This document shows positions 50,148 through 58,954 of a stretch of DNA of 64,000 bases, piece by piece. The number at the start of each line of letters is the position of its first letter. The stretch's first letter is position 1. Both the position numbers and the translations under genes were made by a program. Source of the DNA: an uncultured Candidatus Nemicrothrix sp. (GTDB lineage Bacteria; Actinomycetota; Acidimicrobiia; Acidimicrobiales; MedAcidi-G1). The notes under the pieces are model-generated. The model ran no database searches, was not told the origin of the DNA, and saw nothing but the letters and a program-made list of their open reading frames with translations. The DNA lies in the NCBI GenBank assembly GCA_913055915.1, contig CAJXKL010000004.1, forward strand, positions 52,608-116,607, written 5' to 3'.

Positions 50148-50957
50148 GTGGAACTCAAGGGGGCACGGGTACTCGTAACCGGGGGATCGAGGGGGATAGG
50201 TGCCGCACTGGCGTCCGCCTACGCTGATGCGGGGGCATTGGTTGTGGTGGTGGCACGGTCGGCGGAAGACTTGGCTGACGTAGCAGAACGAATTGGTGGC
50301 ACGGCACACGTGGCGGACCTCTCCGATCCCGACGTGGTCGACAACCTTGTCGCCGCCGTTGAATTCGCCCACGGTCCTATCGACGTGCTCGTGAACAACG
50401 CCGGTATCGAGACGGTCGACCCCGTCGCAACCGTCGACCCGGACTCGGTGCGGGCAGCCGCACGCGTGAACCTGGAGGCCCCGATGGTGCTGACCCGGCG
50501 GGTGCTCCCGGGAATGCTCGACCGGAACCGTGGAGCCATCGTATTTATGTCCTCGCTGGCCGGCACCGCTGGTTTCCCGGGGATGGGCCCCTACTGCGCC
50601 ACCAAGGCAGGCCTCAACAACTTCGCCGCCAGCCTTCGGATCGAGTTGAAGGGAACACCTGTTTCGACAACCCTTATCGCCCCCGGTCCGGTCGATACCC
50701 GCATGTGGGATGCGGTCGAGTCGGCGTCGCCCAGCGTGCAGCGCACCAACAACCGGTTCCAGAAGCTGCAGCTGATTCCAGAGACCACCCCGGAGCGGCT
50801 GGCACGACGGGTTGTTGCGGCAACGGCCTCAGGTCGCCGGCATGTCCGCCATCCCCGGCGCCTCGCCCTCAATTTCTGGCTGGGTGAGTCACCACGCCGG
50901 CTCACCGAACTGCTCTTGACCGGCGTGAAGATCGACCCTCTCGACAAGGTGGGTTGA
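50148..50957 (+). CDS. SDR-family oxidoreductase
   Basis: A 269-residue short-chain dehydrogenase: VLVTGGSRGIGAALASAYADAG, VLVNNAGIE, VFMSSLAG, YCATKAGLNNFAASL (catalytic Tyr and Lys), APGPVDTRMW. A C-terminal stretch of about 50 residues (RRHVRHPRRLALNFWLGESPRRLTELLL) recalls DltE/acyl-reductase-like SDRs that act near membranes. GTG start at 50148; the gene diverges from the epoxide hydrolase. Substrate not evident. Confidence 0.83.
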   Translation: MELKGARVLVTGGSRGIGAALASAYADAGALVVVVARSAEDLADVAERIGGTAHVADLSDPDVVDNLVAAVEFAHGPIDVLVNNAGIETVDPVATVDPDSVRAAARVNLEAPMVLTRRVLPGMLDRNRGAIVFMSSLAGTAGFPGMGPYCATKAGLNNFAASLRIELKGTPVSTTLIAPGPVDTRMWDAVESASPSVQRTNNRFQKLQLIPETTPERLARRVVAATASGRRHVRHPRRLALNFWLGESPRRLTELLLTGVKIDPLDKVG

Positions 50958-50970
50958 TCGCAGGGAACGC

Positions 50971-52008
50971 TCAGGCGTGTTCAGCCAGCTCGCGTAGCTT
51001 TCCGAGCACCTGGGCCGGGTCACTGCCAATGGGGTTGACGTTCAACGAGGTCACCCCGGCCTCCCTGTAGGCGGCCAGGCGGTCCACGATGTAGGCCTCG
51101 TCGCCGCACAGCGTGGTGTTCTCGATCAACTCTGCCGGCAGGGCGGCGGCGGCATCGTCCCGTCTTCCGTCCAGGTAGGCGTCCTGGACGGCGATTGCCT
51201 CGTCTGCGAACCCGTAGTCGCGGCACACGTCGTTGTAGAAGTTCTTGCCCCTGGCGCCCATGCCTCCGATGTAGAGGGCAGCCATCGGCCTGGCGTAGTC
51301 GCGGAACTGGGCGGCATCGTCGCCGATTGCAACAAGGCCACCTGCCACGATGTCGAACTCCCCGAGGTCGGGTTCCCGCCGGGCCAGACCCGCCCGGACG
51401 GCGTCGCCCCAGACCCGGTCCATCCGCTCCGGGTAGACGAGGAAGGGCAGCCAGCCGTCGGTGGTGGTGGCGGTTTCCTCGACGCTCTTTTTTCCCAGGG
51501 CTGCAACGTAGATCGGGATGTCGGCGCGCACGGGGTGGTTGATGATCTTGAGGGCCTTGCCGAGGCCGGTTCCCTCCTCTGGCGGCAACGGCAGCTTGAA
51601 CACCCTGCCCTCATGGACCAGCGGCTCACGGCGCCACGCCATCCGACAGATCGAGATGATTTCCTTCATCCTTGTGAGAGGCATCGAGTAGGGCATCCCG
51701 TGGAATCCCTCGATCACCTGGGGTCCCGACGCACCCAGGCCGAGGGTGAAGCGACCTCCCGAGAGGGAGTCCAGCCCTGCAGCGGTCTGGGCCAGGCACG
51801 CGGGGGTACGGCTGTAGGTGTTCAGGATGCCGCTGGCCAAATGCACGGTGTTGGTGCTGGCCGCAAGGAAGCCCAGGAGGCTCACACCGTCGAAGCCGTA
51901 GGCCTCCGGAATCCAGATGCAGTCCACGCCGGCCGCCTCCAGTTCTCGAGCCTGTTCGGCTGCAGCGAGTGGATCGGTGGCGTAGTTGAGGAGGGTTGTG
52001 ATGCGCAT
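50971..52008 (-). CDS. F420-type luciferase-like (LLM) oxidoreductase
   Basis: A 345-residue LLM-class TIM-barrel enzyme: AAEQARELEAAGVDCIWIPEAYGFDGVSLLGFLAA, VHLASGILNTYSRTPACLAQTAAGLDSLSGGRFTLGLGASGPQVIEGFHG. The GASGPQVxEGxHG segment is typical of F420-dependent methylene-H4MPT-reductase-like proteins in actinobacteria. Substrate unknown. ATG 52008; the gene is convergent with the SDR, 13 bases apart. Confidence 0.84.
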   Translation of the reverse strand: MRITTLLNYATDPLAAAEQARELEAAGVDCIWIPEAYGFDGVSLLGFLAASTNTVHLASGILNTYSRTPACLAQTAAGLDSLSGGRFTLGLGASGPQVIEGFHGMPYSMPLTRMKEIISICRMAWRREPLVHEGRVFKLPLPPEEGTGLGKALKIINHPVRADIPIYVAALGKKSVEETATTTDGWLPFLVYPERMDRVWGDAVRAGLARREPDLGEFDIVAGGLVAIGDDAAQFRDYARPMAALYIGGMGARGKNFYNDVCRDYGFADEAIAVQDAYLDGRRDDAAAALPAELIENTTLCGDEAYIVDRLAAYREAGVTSLNVNPIGSDPAQVLGKLRELAEHA

Positions 52009-52035
52009 GGGCGCATTATCGCAGGCCCGAGGGGG

Positions 52036-52155
52036 TCAGTCGGAGTCCGGGAACCTGACGATGAGGATGACGCCGATCGTTGCCATGATCGCCGCGCCTG
52101 CGATCATCGTGAGTGAGTATCCGCTCACTGCGGGCGACGTTGATTCTGAGGTCAT
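52036..52155 (-). CDS. Possible small single-pass membrane protein (39 aa)
   Basis: A short reading frame from ATG 52155 to TGA 52036. The 39 residues are a polar N-terminus (MTSESTSPAVSGYS), one strongly hydrophobic helix (LTMIAGAAIMATIGVILIV) and a short RFPDSD tail, the layout of a bitopic small protein. It lies 27 bases upstream of the LLM gene on the same strand and fills the gap before mutA. The ribosome site (GTGGAAG, 11 bases away) is weak, so it could be chance. Confidence 0.35.
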   Translation of the reverse strand: MTSESTSPAVSGYSLTMIAGAAIMATIGVILIVRFPDSD

Positions 52156-52204
52156 GAGTTACACGGCTTCCACTGTCGGGGCGGACCTCACCTACCATCT
52201 CGGC

Positions 52205-53647
52205 ATGTCGGATGAGGGCCTTCCAGCACAGGTGGGCGACTTGGAGGTTGCGGACCGGGCCCTGTGGGTTGCCATGGCCGAGGAATCGCTGGGTGGTCGA
52301 TCGGTGGAATCCCTCACCACCACGACGGTTGATGGAATACCAGTCAGGGCCCTCTACCGCTCCGACGACCCTGACACGGTGGAGCCGATATTGGGGGTTC
52401 CCGGGTCCAGCCCCCACACCAGGGGTGGCTCTGCTGCTGTCGGCCTCGTCGGCGGCTGGGATGTGAGGTCGTTGATACTCGACGCCGGGCCAGAGGCAGC
52501 CAACGTCGCTGCACTGGACGAGTTGGAGAACGGGTCCACGTCGGTGTTGCTGGATCCGGTTGCGATCGAGATCGACGGTATGTCAGACCTGGATTCGACC
52601 CTCACAGGAGTGCACCTCGAGATGGTGGCGGTTGCCCTCGTTCCGGGCCCCCGGTGTGTGGAGTCTGCCAATTGGTTGGTCGACCTCTGGGAGGAACGGG
52701 GCGTCCCCGCAGGGGATCGGGCAGGTGACCTGGGTGTCGACCCACTGGGCGTGGCAGCCCGGCACGGGACACCTGCGGTGGTGGACACCTTGATGGTCGA
52801 GGTGGCCTCCAGGGTTGCCGAGGCAGGCCGTGTTTGCGCGCTCTCGGTCGACTCGACGCCGTACTCCGATGCTGGCCTCGGACCGTCGTGGGAGGTGGCA
52901 TGTTCGCTAGCCACCGGTGTCGCCTACCTGCGTGCCCTTGAGGACAAAGGTGTCGAGGTCGACCGTGCACTGAGCACTATGGCGTTCACCTATTCAGCTT
53001 CGGCCGACCAGTTCATGACGATCGCCAAGTTCCGCGCGGCACGCCGCTGCTGGGACAGGGTGGCCGCCACATGTGGTGCCGAGGGCACCGGCAGGGCCCA
53101 GGTCCAACGGGCACTCACCTCCGCAGCCATGATCACCCGTGTCGACCCCTGGGTGAACATGCTTCGGGTAACGGCGGCCGGGTTTGCAGCGGGTGTCGCA
53201 GGTGCCGACTCGGTGACCCTGCATCCCTTCGACAGCACTGTCGGGCGTCCCGACGCTTTTGGTCGCCGGATGGCCCGCAACACCCAGTTGCTCCTGATGG
53301 AGGAGAGTCACCTGGCACGGACCGTGGATCCCGCTGGTGGCTCCTGGTACATCGAGGATCTCACCGAGCGCCTGGCCGGGGCGGTCTGGGACCGGTTCGT
53401 GTCCATTGAGGCCGACGGCGGCATGGTCGAAGCTGTAGCCAGTGGACGGATTGCCGCTGAGGCGGAGGTCGCCTGGACTGCCAGGGAGGCCGGGCTGGCC
53501 TCGGGGGCCGAGGTGGTAACAGGTGTGTCACAGTTCCCGAACCCCGATGAGGTGCCCCTCGTCCGGCCCGAGGCACCTGCTGCACCGGATGGTCCTCTTC
53601 CGATGCGCCGACCCGCTGATCTCTTCGAAGGGCGGGTGGCACCGTGA
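52205..53647 (+). CDS. mutA: Methylmalonyl-CoA mutase, small subunit
   Basis: A 480-residue MutA-type beta subunit: the TIM-barrel domain is present ([88 protein letters not shown]), but the C-terminus is short and has no B12-binding DxHxxG, as expected for the non-catalytic partner. It pairs with MutB to interconvert methylmalonyl-CoA and succinyl-CoA. ATG 52205 gives the usual N-terminus; ATG 52154 is in frame too. Its end overlaps mutB (GTGA). Confidence 0.9.
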   Translation: MSDEGLPAQVGDLEVADRALWVAMAEESLGGRSVESLTTTTVDGIPVRALYRSDDPDTVEPILGVPGSSPHTRGGSAAVGLVGGWDVRSLILDAGPEAANVAALDELENGSTSVLLDPVAIEIDGMSDLDSTLTGVHLEMVAVALVPGPRCVESANWLVDLWEERGVPAGDRAGDLGVDPLGVAARHGTPAVVDTLMVEVASRVAEAGRVCALSVDSTPYSDAGLGPSWEVACSLATGVAYLRALEDKGVEVDRALSTMAFTYSASADQFMTIAKFRAARRCWDRVAATCGAEGTGRAQVQRALTSAAMITRVDPWVNMLRVTAAGFAAGVAGADSVTLHPFDSTVGRPDAFGRRMARNTQLLLMEESHLARTVDPAGGSWYIEDLTERLAGAVWDRFVSIEADGGMVEAVASGRIAAEAEVAWTAREAGLASGAEVVTGVSQFPNPDEVPLVRPEAPAAPDGPLPMRRPADLFEGRVAP

Positions 53648-55803
53648 CGATCCCGAACTTCACTGACGTGGACCTCGGTGCCCCGGAGGAGGCCTCCGGA
53701 GTCGACTGGGCGGACCTTCTTGCAGAGGAGACCGGAAGCGGTCCGCTGGACCTTGAGTCGGACACGCCTGAACAGGTACCGGTTGGTCCCCTCACAACCG
53801 CGGCCGACATCGCCGACCTGGACTTCGTCAACACATGGCCCGGCCTGCCTCCGTTCGTCAGGGGCCCGTACCCGACCATGTACGCCAGCCGCCCCTGGAC
53901 CATCCGCCAGTACGCCGGATTCTCGACCGCCGAGGAGAGCAACGCCTTCTACAGGCGCAACCTTGCTGCCGGGCAAAAGGGCCTGTCGGTGGCCTTTGAT
54001 CTACCCACCCACCGGGGCTATGACAGCGACCATCCACGCGTGGGTGGAGACGTCGGCATGGCGGGCGTCGCCATCGATTCGATCCTCGACATGCGCATCC
54101 TGTTCGACGGCATCCCCCTGGACCAGATGAGCGTGTCCATGACGATGAACGGCGCCGTGCTCCCGATCCTGGCCCTGTTTGTGGTTGCGGCAGAGGAACA
54201 GGGGGTCCCACAGAACCGCCTGACCGGAACCATCCAGAACGACATCCTCAAGGAGTTCATGGTCCGCAACACCTACATCTACCCACCGACGCCGTCGATG
54301 AGGATCGTTTCGGACATCCTCGCCCACACCAGCTCCGAGATGCCCCGCTACAACGGCATCTCCATATCCGGCTACCACATGCAGGAGGCGGGAGCCACCG
54401 CCGACCTGGAGCTGGCCTACACGCTGGCAAACGGCATCGAGTACGTCCGGGCCGCTATCGCGGCGGGCCTCGACGTGGACGACTTCGCACCGAGGCTCAG
54501 CTTCTTCTGGGGCATCGGCATGGACTTCTTCATGGAGGTGGCGAAGCTCCGTGCCGCCCGCCTTCTCTGGTCGAGGCTCATGTCCGAGTTCTCCCCGCAG
54601 GATCCCCGCTCACGGTCACTGCGAACCCATTGCCAGACCTCGGGCTGGAGCCTCACCGCGCAGGACGTCCACAACAACGTGGTTCGTACCTGCGTCGAGG
54701 CAATGGCCGCCACCCAGGGGGGCACCCAGTCGCTCCACACCAACTCGCTGGACGAGGCCCTGGCGCTTCCGAGCGATGCGTCGGCACGGATCGCACGCAA
54801 CACGCAGCTGTTCCTGCAGAACGAGACCGGCACATGTCGGGTCGTTGACCCCTGGGGTGGCAGCTACCACGTCGAGCGCCTCACGGCTGATCTGGCGGCG
54901 AGGGCCATGGAGCACATCTCGGAGGTGGTCGAGAGGGGTGGGATGGGCCGCGCCATCGAGGCCGGGATACCCAAGCTGCGCATCGAGGAGTCCGCTGCCC
55001 GAACACAGGCCCGGATCGATTCCGGTCGTCGGACGGTGGTCGGCGTCAACAGGTACAGTCCCGACGAGGAGCCTCCCATCGAGGTACTCCGGGTGGACAA
55101 CGCCCAGGTCCGATCTGACCAGGTGGCAAGGCTGGCGAGGCTGCGTGCCGAGCGCGACGAGGCTGCCTGCACGGCAGCCCTTGATGCGCTGACCGCCTGT
55201 GCCGACTCTGGTGACGGCAACCTCCTGGCTGTAGCCATCGACGCGGCCCGGGCCCGGGCTACCGTCGGCGAGATCAGCTATGCCCTGGAGAAGGTCTTCG
55301 GGCGTCACATAGCGGAGGTGAAACTCATCTCTGGGGTCTTCAACAGCGAGGTCGGTGACGGCGACCAGGTCTCAGGCGCGCGCTCTCTCGTTGAGGCATT
55401 CGAGGTCGACCACGGTCGCCGACCTCGGATCCTCGTCGCGAAGGTGGGCCAGGACGGACACGACCGTGGGCAGAAGGTGATCGCCACAGCGTTCGCCGAC
55501 ATGGGCTTCGACGTGGACATCGGGCCGCTGTTCTCCACGCCGGCCGAGGCGGCCATGCAGGCTGTCGAGAACGACGTCCACGTGGTCGGGGTGAGCTCGT
55601 TGGCTGCGGGCCACCTGACCCTGGTACCAGAGTTGCGGAGCCAGCTTGCCGATCTCGGACGTGACGACATAGTCGTGGTGGTCGGCGGGGTAATCCCGGA
55701 CCAGGACCACGATGCCCTCATCGCCGCCGGGGCTGCAGCCATCTTCCCTCCCGGAACCGTTGTCGCAGAGGCAGCTGCCGACCTGCTCGGGCTGTTGGGA
55801 TGA
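53644..55803 (+). CDS. mutB: Methylmalonyl-CoA mutase, large subunit
   Basis: A 719-residue catalytic subunit. N-terminal substrate barrel: [27 protein letters not shown] (active-site Tyr), [45 protein letters not shown] with the active-site His. C-terminal cobalamin domain: [15 protein letters not shown] (DxHxxG, lower B12 ligand His), [22 protein letters not shown]. Converts methylmalonyl-CoA, as from propionyl-CoA or branched and odd chains, to succinyl-CoA, or the reverse. GTG start overlaps the mutA stop and the end overlaps meaB, so the three are coupled. Confidence 0.95.
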   Translation: MTIPNFTDVDLGAPEEASGVDWADLLAEETGSGPLDLESDTPEQVPVGPLTTAADIADLDFVNTWPGLPPFVRGPYPTMYASRPWTIRQYAGFSTAEESNAFYRRNLAAGQKGLSVAFDLPTHRGYDSDHPRVGGDVGMAGVAIDSILDMRILFDGIPLDQMSVSMTMNGAVLPILALFVVAAEEQGVPQNRLTGTIQNDILKEFMVRNTYIYPPTPSMRIVSDILAHTSSEMPRYNGISISGYHMQEAGATADLELAYTLANGIEYVRAAIAAGLDVDDFAPRLSFFWGIGMDFFMEVAKLRAARLLWSRLMSEFSPQDPRSRSLRTHCQTSGWSLTAQDVHNNVVRTCVEAMAATQGGTQSLHTNSLDEALALPSDASARIARNTQLFLQNETGTCRVVDPWGGSYHVERLTADLAARAMEHISEVVERGGMGRAIEAGIPKLRIEESAARTQARIDSGRRTVVGVNRYSPDEEPPIEVLRVDNAQVRSDQVARLARLRAERDEAACTAALDALTACADSGDGNLLAVAIDAARARATVGEISYALEKVFGRHIAEVKLISGVFNSEVGDGDQVSGARSLVEAFEVDHGRRPRILVAKVGQDGHDRGQKVIATAFADMGFDVDIGPLFSTPAEAAMQAVENDVHVVGVSSLAAGHLTLVPELRSQLADLGRDDIVVVVGGVIPDQDHDALIAAGAAAIFPPGTVVAEAAADLLGLLG

Positions 55804-56807
55804 CCGCCGACCTGCAGGGCACCCTGGCAGATCTGAGGGACGGCATTCTGGCTGCCGACCGTGCCGCAATCGGCCGGGCCATCACGTTGCTCGAATCAAC
55901 CCGACCGGACCACAGGGTTGATGCCCGCGCCCTCCTGTCGGGCCTGGGTGGATACGACGGCGGTGCCCACAGGATCGGCATCACGGGTGTCCCCGGTGTC
56001 GGTAAGAGCACCTTCATCGAGGCCCTCGGAAGCCACCTGACCGCAGCGGGCCACCGGGTAGCAGTACTGGCGGTGGATCCCAGCAGCAGCGTGACCGGGG
56101 GGAGCATCCTCGGTGACAAGACCCGTATGCAGGGCCTGGCCAACGATCCGAACGCCTTCGTGCGTCCATCGCCCAGTTCCGGAACCCTCGGCGGCGTTAC
56201 CAGGTCCACAAACGAGACAATCGTCCTCCTGGAGGCGGCCGGCTACGACGTGGTGCTGGTTGAGACCGTCGGGGTGGGCCAGTCCGAGACTGCGGTCGCG
56301 TCGATGGTCGACTTCTTCCTGCTACTGATACTCCCGGGTGCCGGTGACGAACTCCAGGGCATCAAGAAGGGTGTGCTGGAGTTGGCCGACATGATCGCCG
56401 TCAACAAGGACGATGGCGACACCGCGGCAGACGCCCGCTCAGCCGCACGCGACTATTCGGCTGCCATGCGCCTGACCCACCCGGTGAGCCCTTCGTGGAC
56501 TCCACCGGTTGTCACCTGCAGTGCGGTGACCGGCGAGGGCCTGGCCGTGATCTGGCAGGAGGTTGGAGCCCACCGTGAGGCCCTCGAGGCCTCTGGGGAG
56601 TGGGACGACAACAGGCGTGAACAGCGGCTGGCATGGATGTGGTCGATGCTTGAGGATCGGCTCCTGGCAGCGATGAGGGAGAATCCGGCGGTCCTTGAGA
56701 TCCTCCCGGAACTTGAGCGCAGCGTCCTGGACGCCGAGGTAACCCCTTCGGTGGCAGCAGACAGGTTGCTGGACGCCCTGGGTGGCCCCTTTCCGGCCAC
56801 TTCCTGA
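55800..56807 (+). CDS. meaB: Methylmalonyl-CoA mutase-associated GTPase
   Basis: A 335-residue MeaB/ArgK G3E GTPase. Seen: Walker [88 protein letters not shown] (NKxD), and a C-terminal helical dimer segment. It gates B12 loading and protects mutase from inactivation. ATG 55800 overlaps the mutB stop by four bases. Confidence 0.93.
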   Translation: MTADLQGTLADLRDGILAADRAAIGRAITLLESTRPDHRVDARALLSGLGGYDGGAHRIGITGVPGVGKSTFIEALGSHLTAAGHRVAVLAVDPSSSVTGGSILGDKTRMQGLANDPNAFVRPSPSSGTLGGVTRSTNETIVLLEAAGYDVVLVETVGVGQSETAVASMVDFFLLLILPGAGDELQGIKKGVLELADMIAVNKDDGDTAADARSAARDYSAAMRLTHPVSPSWTPPVVTCSAVTGEGLAVIWQEVGAHREALEASGEWDDNRREQRLAWMWSMLEDRLLAAMRENPAVLEILPELERSVLDAEVTPSVAADRLLDALGGPFPATS

Positions 56808-56814
56808 GGGACCC

Positions 56815-58398
56815 ATGGGTCCGGATGGTCGACTCGACCGGCGGACCCTGCTGCAGGGGGGCCTGGCGTTCGCTGCAGGAGCTGGCCTGATTGTGCGCGG
56901 GGGGATGGCCGTTGCCGCCGAGCCGGGGGTGGGCCCGTACGGGTCGACCGCCGGTCGATTACCGGATCGCAACGGTCTGGTCCTCCCCGAAGGATTCTCG
57001 TCGCGGGTCGTGGCAGTGAGCGGCGACCCGGTGGGAGCCAGCGGCTACGAGTGGCCTCTCTTCCCGGGAGGTGCCGGTACGTTCGCCGATGGTACGGGTG
57101 GCTGGTTCTACGCCTGCAACAGCGCCGTTTACGACTACCTGACACCGTGGAAGCCAATGGGCGGTGCCTCGGCAGTCCACTTCGACCCCTACGGAGAGGT
57201 GCTTGACGCCTACCGGATTCTCGCAGGGAGCCATTCGAACAGAGATGGTGGTCCGACGCCGTGGGGCACATGGATGTCGTGCGAGCAGGACTTCGAAGGT
57301 GAGGGCATCGTCTGGGAGTGTGATCCGTCCGGATCGGAGCCGGCGGTCGCCCGTGCCGCACTGGGGCGTCGTCGCCACGGGTCAGCCACGGTGAACCCAG
57401 TCGATGGTGTGGTCTACCTGACGGAGGCTGAGCGTGACGGCCTGCTCTACAAGTTTACTCCCGACGAGTTCGGTGACCTGTCAGCGGGTCGTTTGGAGGC
57501 GATGATCCTGGATGCCGACGGCACGGTCGGCTGGGGTCCGGTGGCAGACCCCTCAGGCGGGGAGGCTCCCTCACGCCAGCAGGTACCCGGGGCTTTCGTG
57601 ACGGCCGTGGGTGGTGGTGTCTGGTGTCAGGACGGCTGGCTCTGGCTCACGACCAGCCTCGACAACCGGGTCCACGCCGTTGACCTGGTGAATCGCCGCT
57701 ACGAGCTGGTCTGGGACGGCGTGGGCAACCGTCAGCCACTGGCCGGCATAGCGGACCTCACCGTGGCGCCTGTCTCGGGTGACCTGTACGTGGCCGAGGA
57801 CAGGGGCGACATGGAACTGGTCCTGATTGGTGTCGAGGGCGACGTGGCACCGTTTGCAAGGTTTGCCGACCCGACCCACCGGCTCTCCGAGGTTTCCGGT
57901 CCGTGCTTTGATCCGGCGGGTGAGCGCCTCTACTTCAGCTCCCTTCGGGGCCCCGGCAACCGCCTGACACGCGACGTCATCCCCGACGTCGACTGGGGTG
58001 ACGCCCCCGAGGGGCTCATGGTCGGGGTCACCTACGAGGTGACTGGTCCGTTTCGTGGGATCCCGGCTGACACGGATGCCGCCACTGCGCAGGTCCCTGG
58101 CCCCACCATGGGCCCGGCGCTCCCAGCTACCACGGTACGGCCCGAAGTTGCCCCGACAACTGCTGTAGGTACCGCGACCGACGAGAAGCCTGCTACCGAG
58201 GCTCCCCCTTCCACGGTTCCAGCTCCACTCTCAACACTTGCCGGGGCAGTGCAGGACAACTCCCGTGATGATTCTCCGGGGTTGAGGGCCGGTACCGGGG
58301 TGGCAGTCGCCGTTGGGATTGCCGCCGTTGGAGGCGTCCTGGCCCTGCGTCGTCGCCGTGGTGCCCCGGATGGGGAATCGGACGCGGAGGATCCCTAG
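56815..58398 (+). CDS. Tat-exported PhoX-family phosphatase with C-terminal anchor
   Basis: A 527-residue PhoX/DUF839 protein. A twin-arginine signal (LDRRTLLQGGLAFAAGAGL, residues 7-25) is followed by the PhoX beta-propeller: YEWPLFPGGAGTFADGTGGWFYACNSA, TPWGTWMSCEQDFEG, RHGSATVNPVDGVVYLTEAERDGLLYKFTP, and GPCFDPAGERLYFSS. PhoX enzymes are Ca/Fe alkaline phosphatases. After about residue 430 comes a Pro/Thr/Ala-rich stalk, then a hydrophobic helix (GTGVAVAVGIAAVGGVLAL) and RRRR, so the protein is probably held on the outer face of the membrane. ATG 56815. The stop overlaps the opposing nrdB remnant by four bases. Confidence 0.85.
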   Translation: MGPDGRLDRRTLLQGGLAFAAGAGLIVRGGMAVAAEPGVGPYGSTAGRLPDRNGLVLPEGFSSRVVAVSGDPVGASGYEWPLFPGGAGTFADGTGGWFYACNSAVYDYLTPWKPMGGASAVHFDPYGEVLDAYRILAGSHSNRDGGPTPWGTWMSCEQDFEGEGIVWECDPSGSEPAVARAALGRRRHGSATVNPVDGVVYLTEAERDGLLYKFTPDEFGDLSAGRLEAMILDADGTVGWGPVADPSGGEAPSRQQVPGAFVTAVGGGVWCQDGWLWLTTSLDNRVHAVDLVNRRYELVWDGVGNRQPLAGIADLTVAPVSGDLYVAEDRGDMELVLIGVEGDVAPFARFADPTHRLSEVSGPCFDPAGERLYFSSLRGPGNRLTRDVIPDVDWGDAPEGLMVGVTYEVTGPFRGIPADTDAATAQVPGPTMGPALPATTVRPEVAPTTAVGTATDEKPATEAPPSTVPAPLSTLAGAVQDNSRDDSPGLRAGTGVAVAVGIAAVGGVLALRRRRGAPDGESDAEDP

Positions 58399-58926
58399 AA
58401 GTCCTCGTCGAAGGCCACGTCGCCCCCGACACCGACCTGGTAGGCGGCGACCGTGCGCTCGAAGAAGTTGGCCAACTCCTGGACGTCCTGGAGTTCCATG
58501 AAGCCGAACGGGTTCTTGGAGCCAATAGGTCTTTGGAAGGCCGAGCTGGGCGAGGCGCTGGTCGGCCCCGAACTCCAGGTAGGTGCACGTGTCGGCTGTT
58601 GACATGCCGGGAACGCCCTGGCCGAGGAGGTCCTCGGCGAACTGGTACTCGCAGTCGATCGCCTCGTCCATCACCGTCTGGATGCGTGAGCGAAGGTCGT
58701 CGACGAACAGGTGGGGTTGCTCGACCCTCACCGTGTTGACGACCTCGAAGGCAAGGTTCATGCGGCAGCTTTCGTCACGGAACATCCAGTTGGTTCCAGA
58801 TGCCAGGCTGTTCAGGTATCCCTTGGAGCGCAGGAAGTAGATGTAGGCGAAGGCGGCTTCCCGCTCGTCAAGGTCGGGGATGTAGTTTCGAGCAGCGTCA
58901 GGATCACCGCTTGTCGCGCTCAGCAC
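58395..58926 (-). pseudogene. nrdB: Decayed nrdB (ribonucleotide reductase beta) fragment
   Basis: Remnant of the class I ribonucleotide reductase small subunit. Only the C-terminal third remains: AFAYIYFLRSKG, ASGTNWMFRDESCRMNLAFEVVNTVR, FAEDLLGQGV, ADQRLAQLGLP, then a one-base shift near 58524 (an extra T within CCTATTGGC on the minus strand). In the new frame GSKNPFGFMELQDVQELANFFERTVAAYQVG continues to the stop. The first 170 or so residues, with the first metal ligands and the radical tyrosine, are missing. In the remaining RDExxH ligand motif, His is Arg (RDESCR). Truncation, shift and lost ligand together mean the product cannot be a working NrdB. Confidence 0.82.
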
Positions 58927-58954
58927 GCGATGTTTGGTGTCGGGTTCAGGCCCG

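Noticed and set aside
58520..58530. Programmed frameshifting in nrdB
   Set aside because: No slippery heptamer or following structure is evident, and the fragment has also lost its N-terminus and a metal-ligand His, so decay explains it better.
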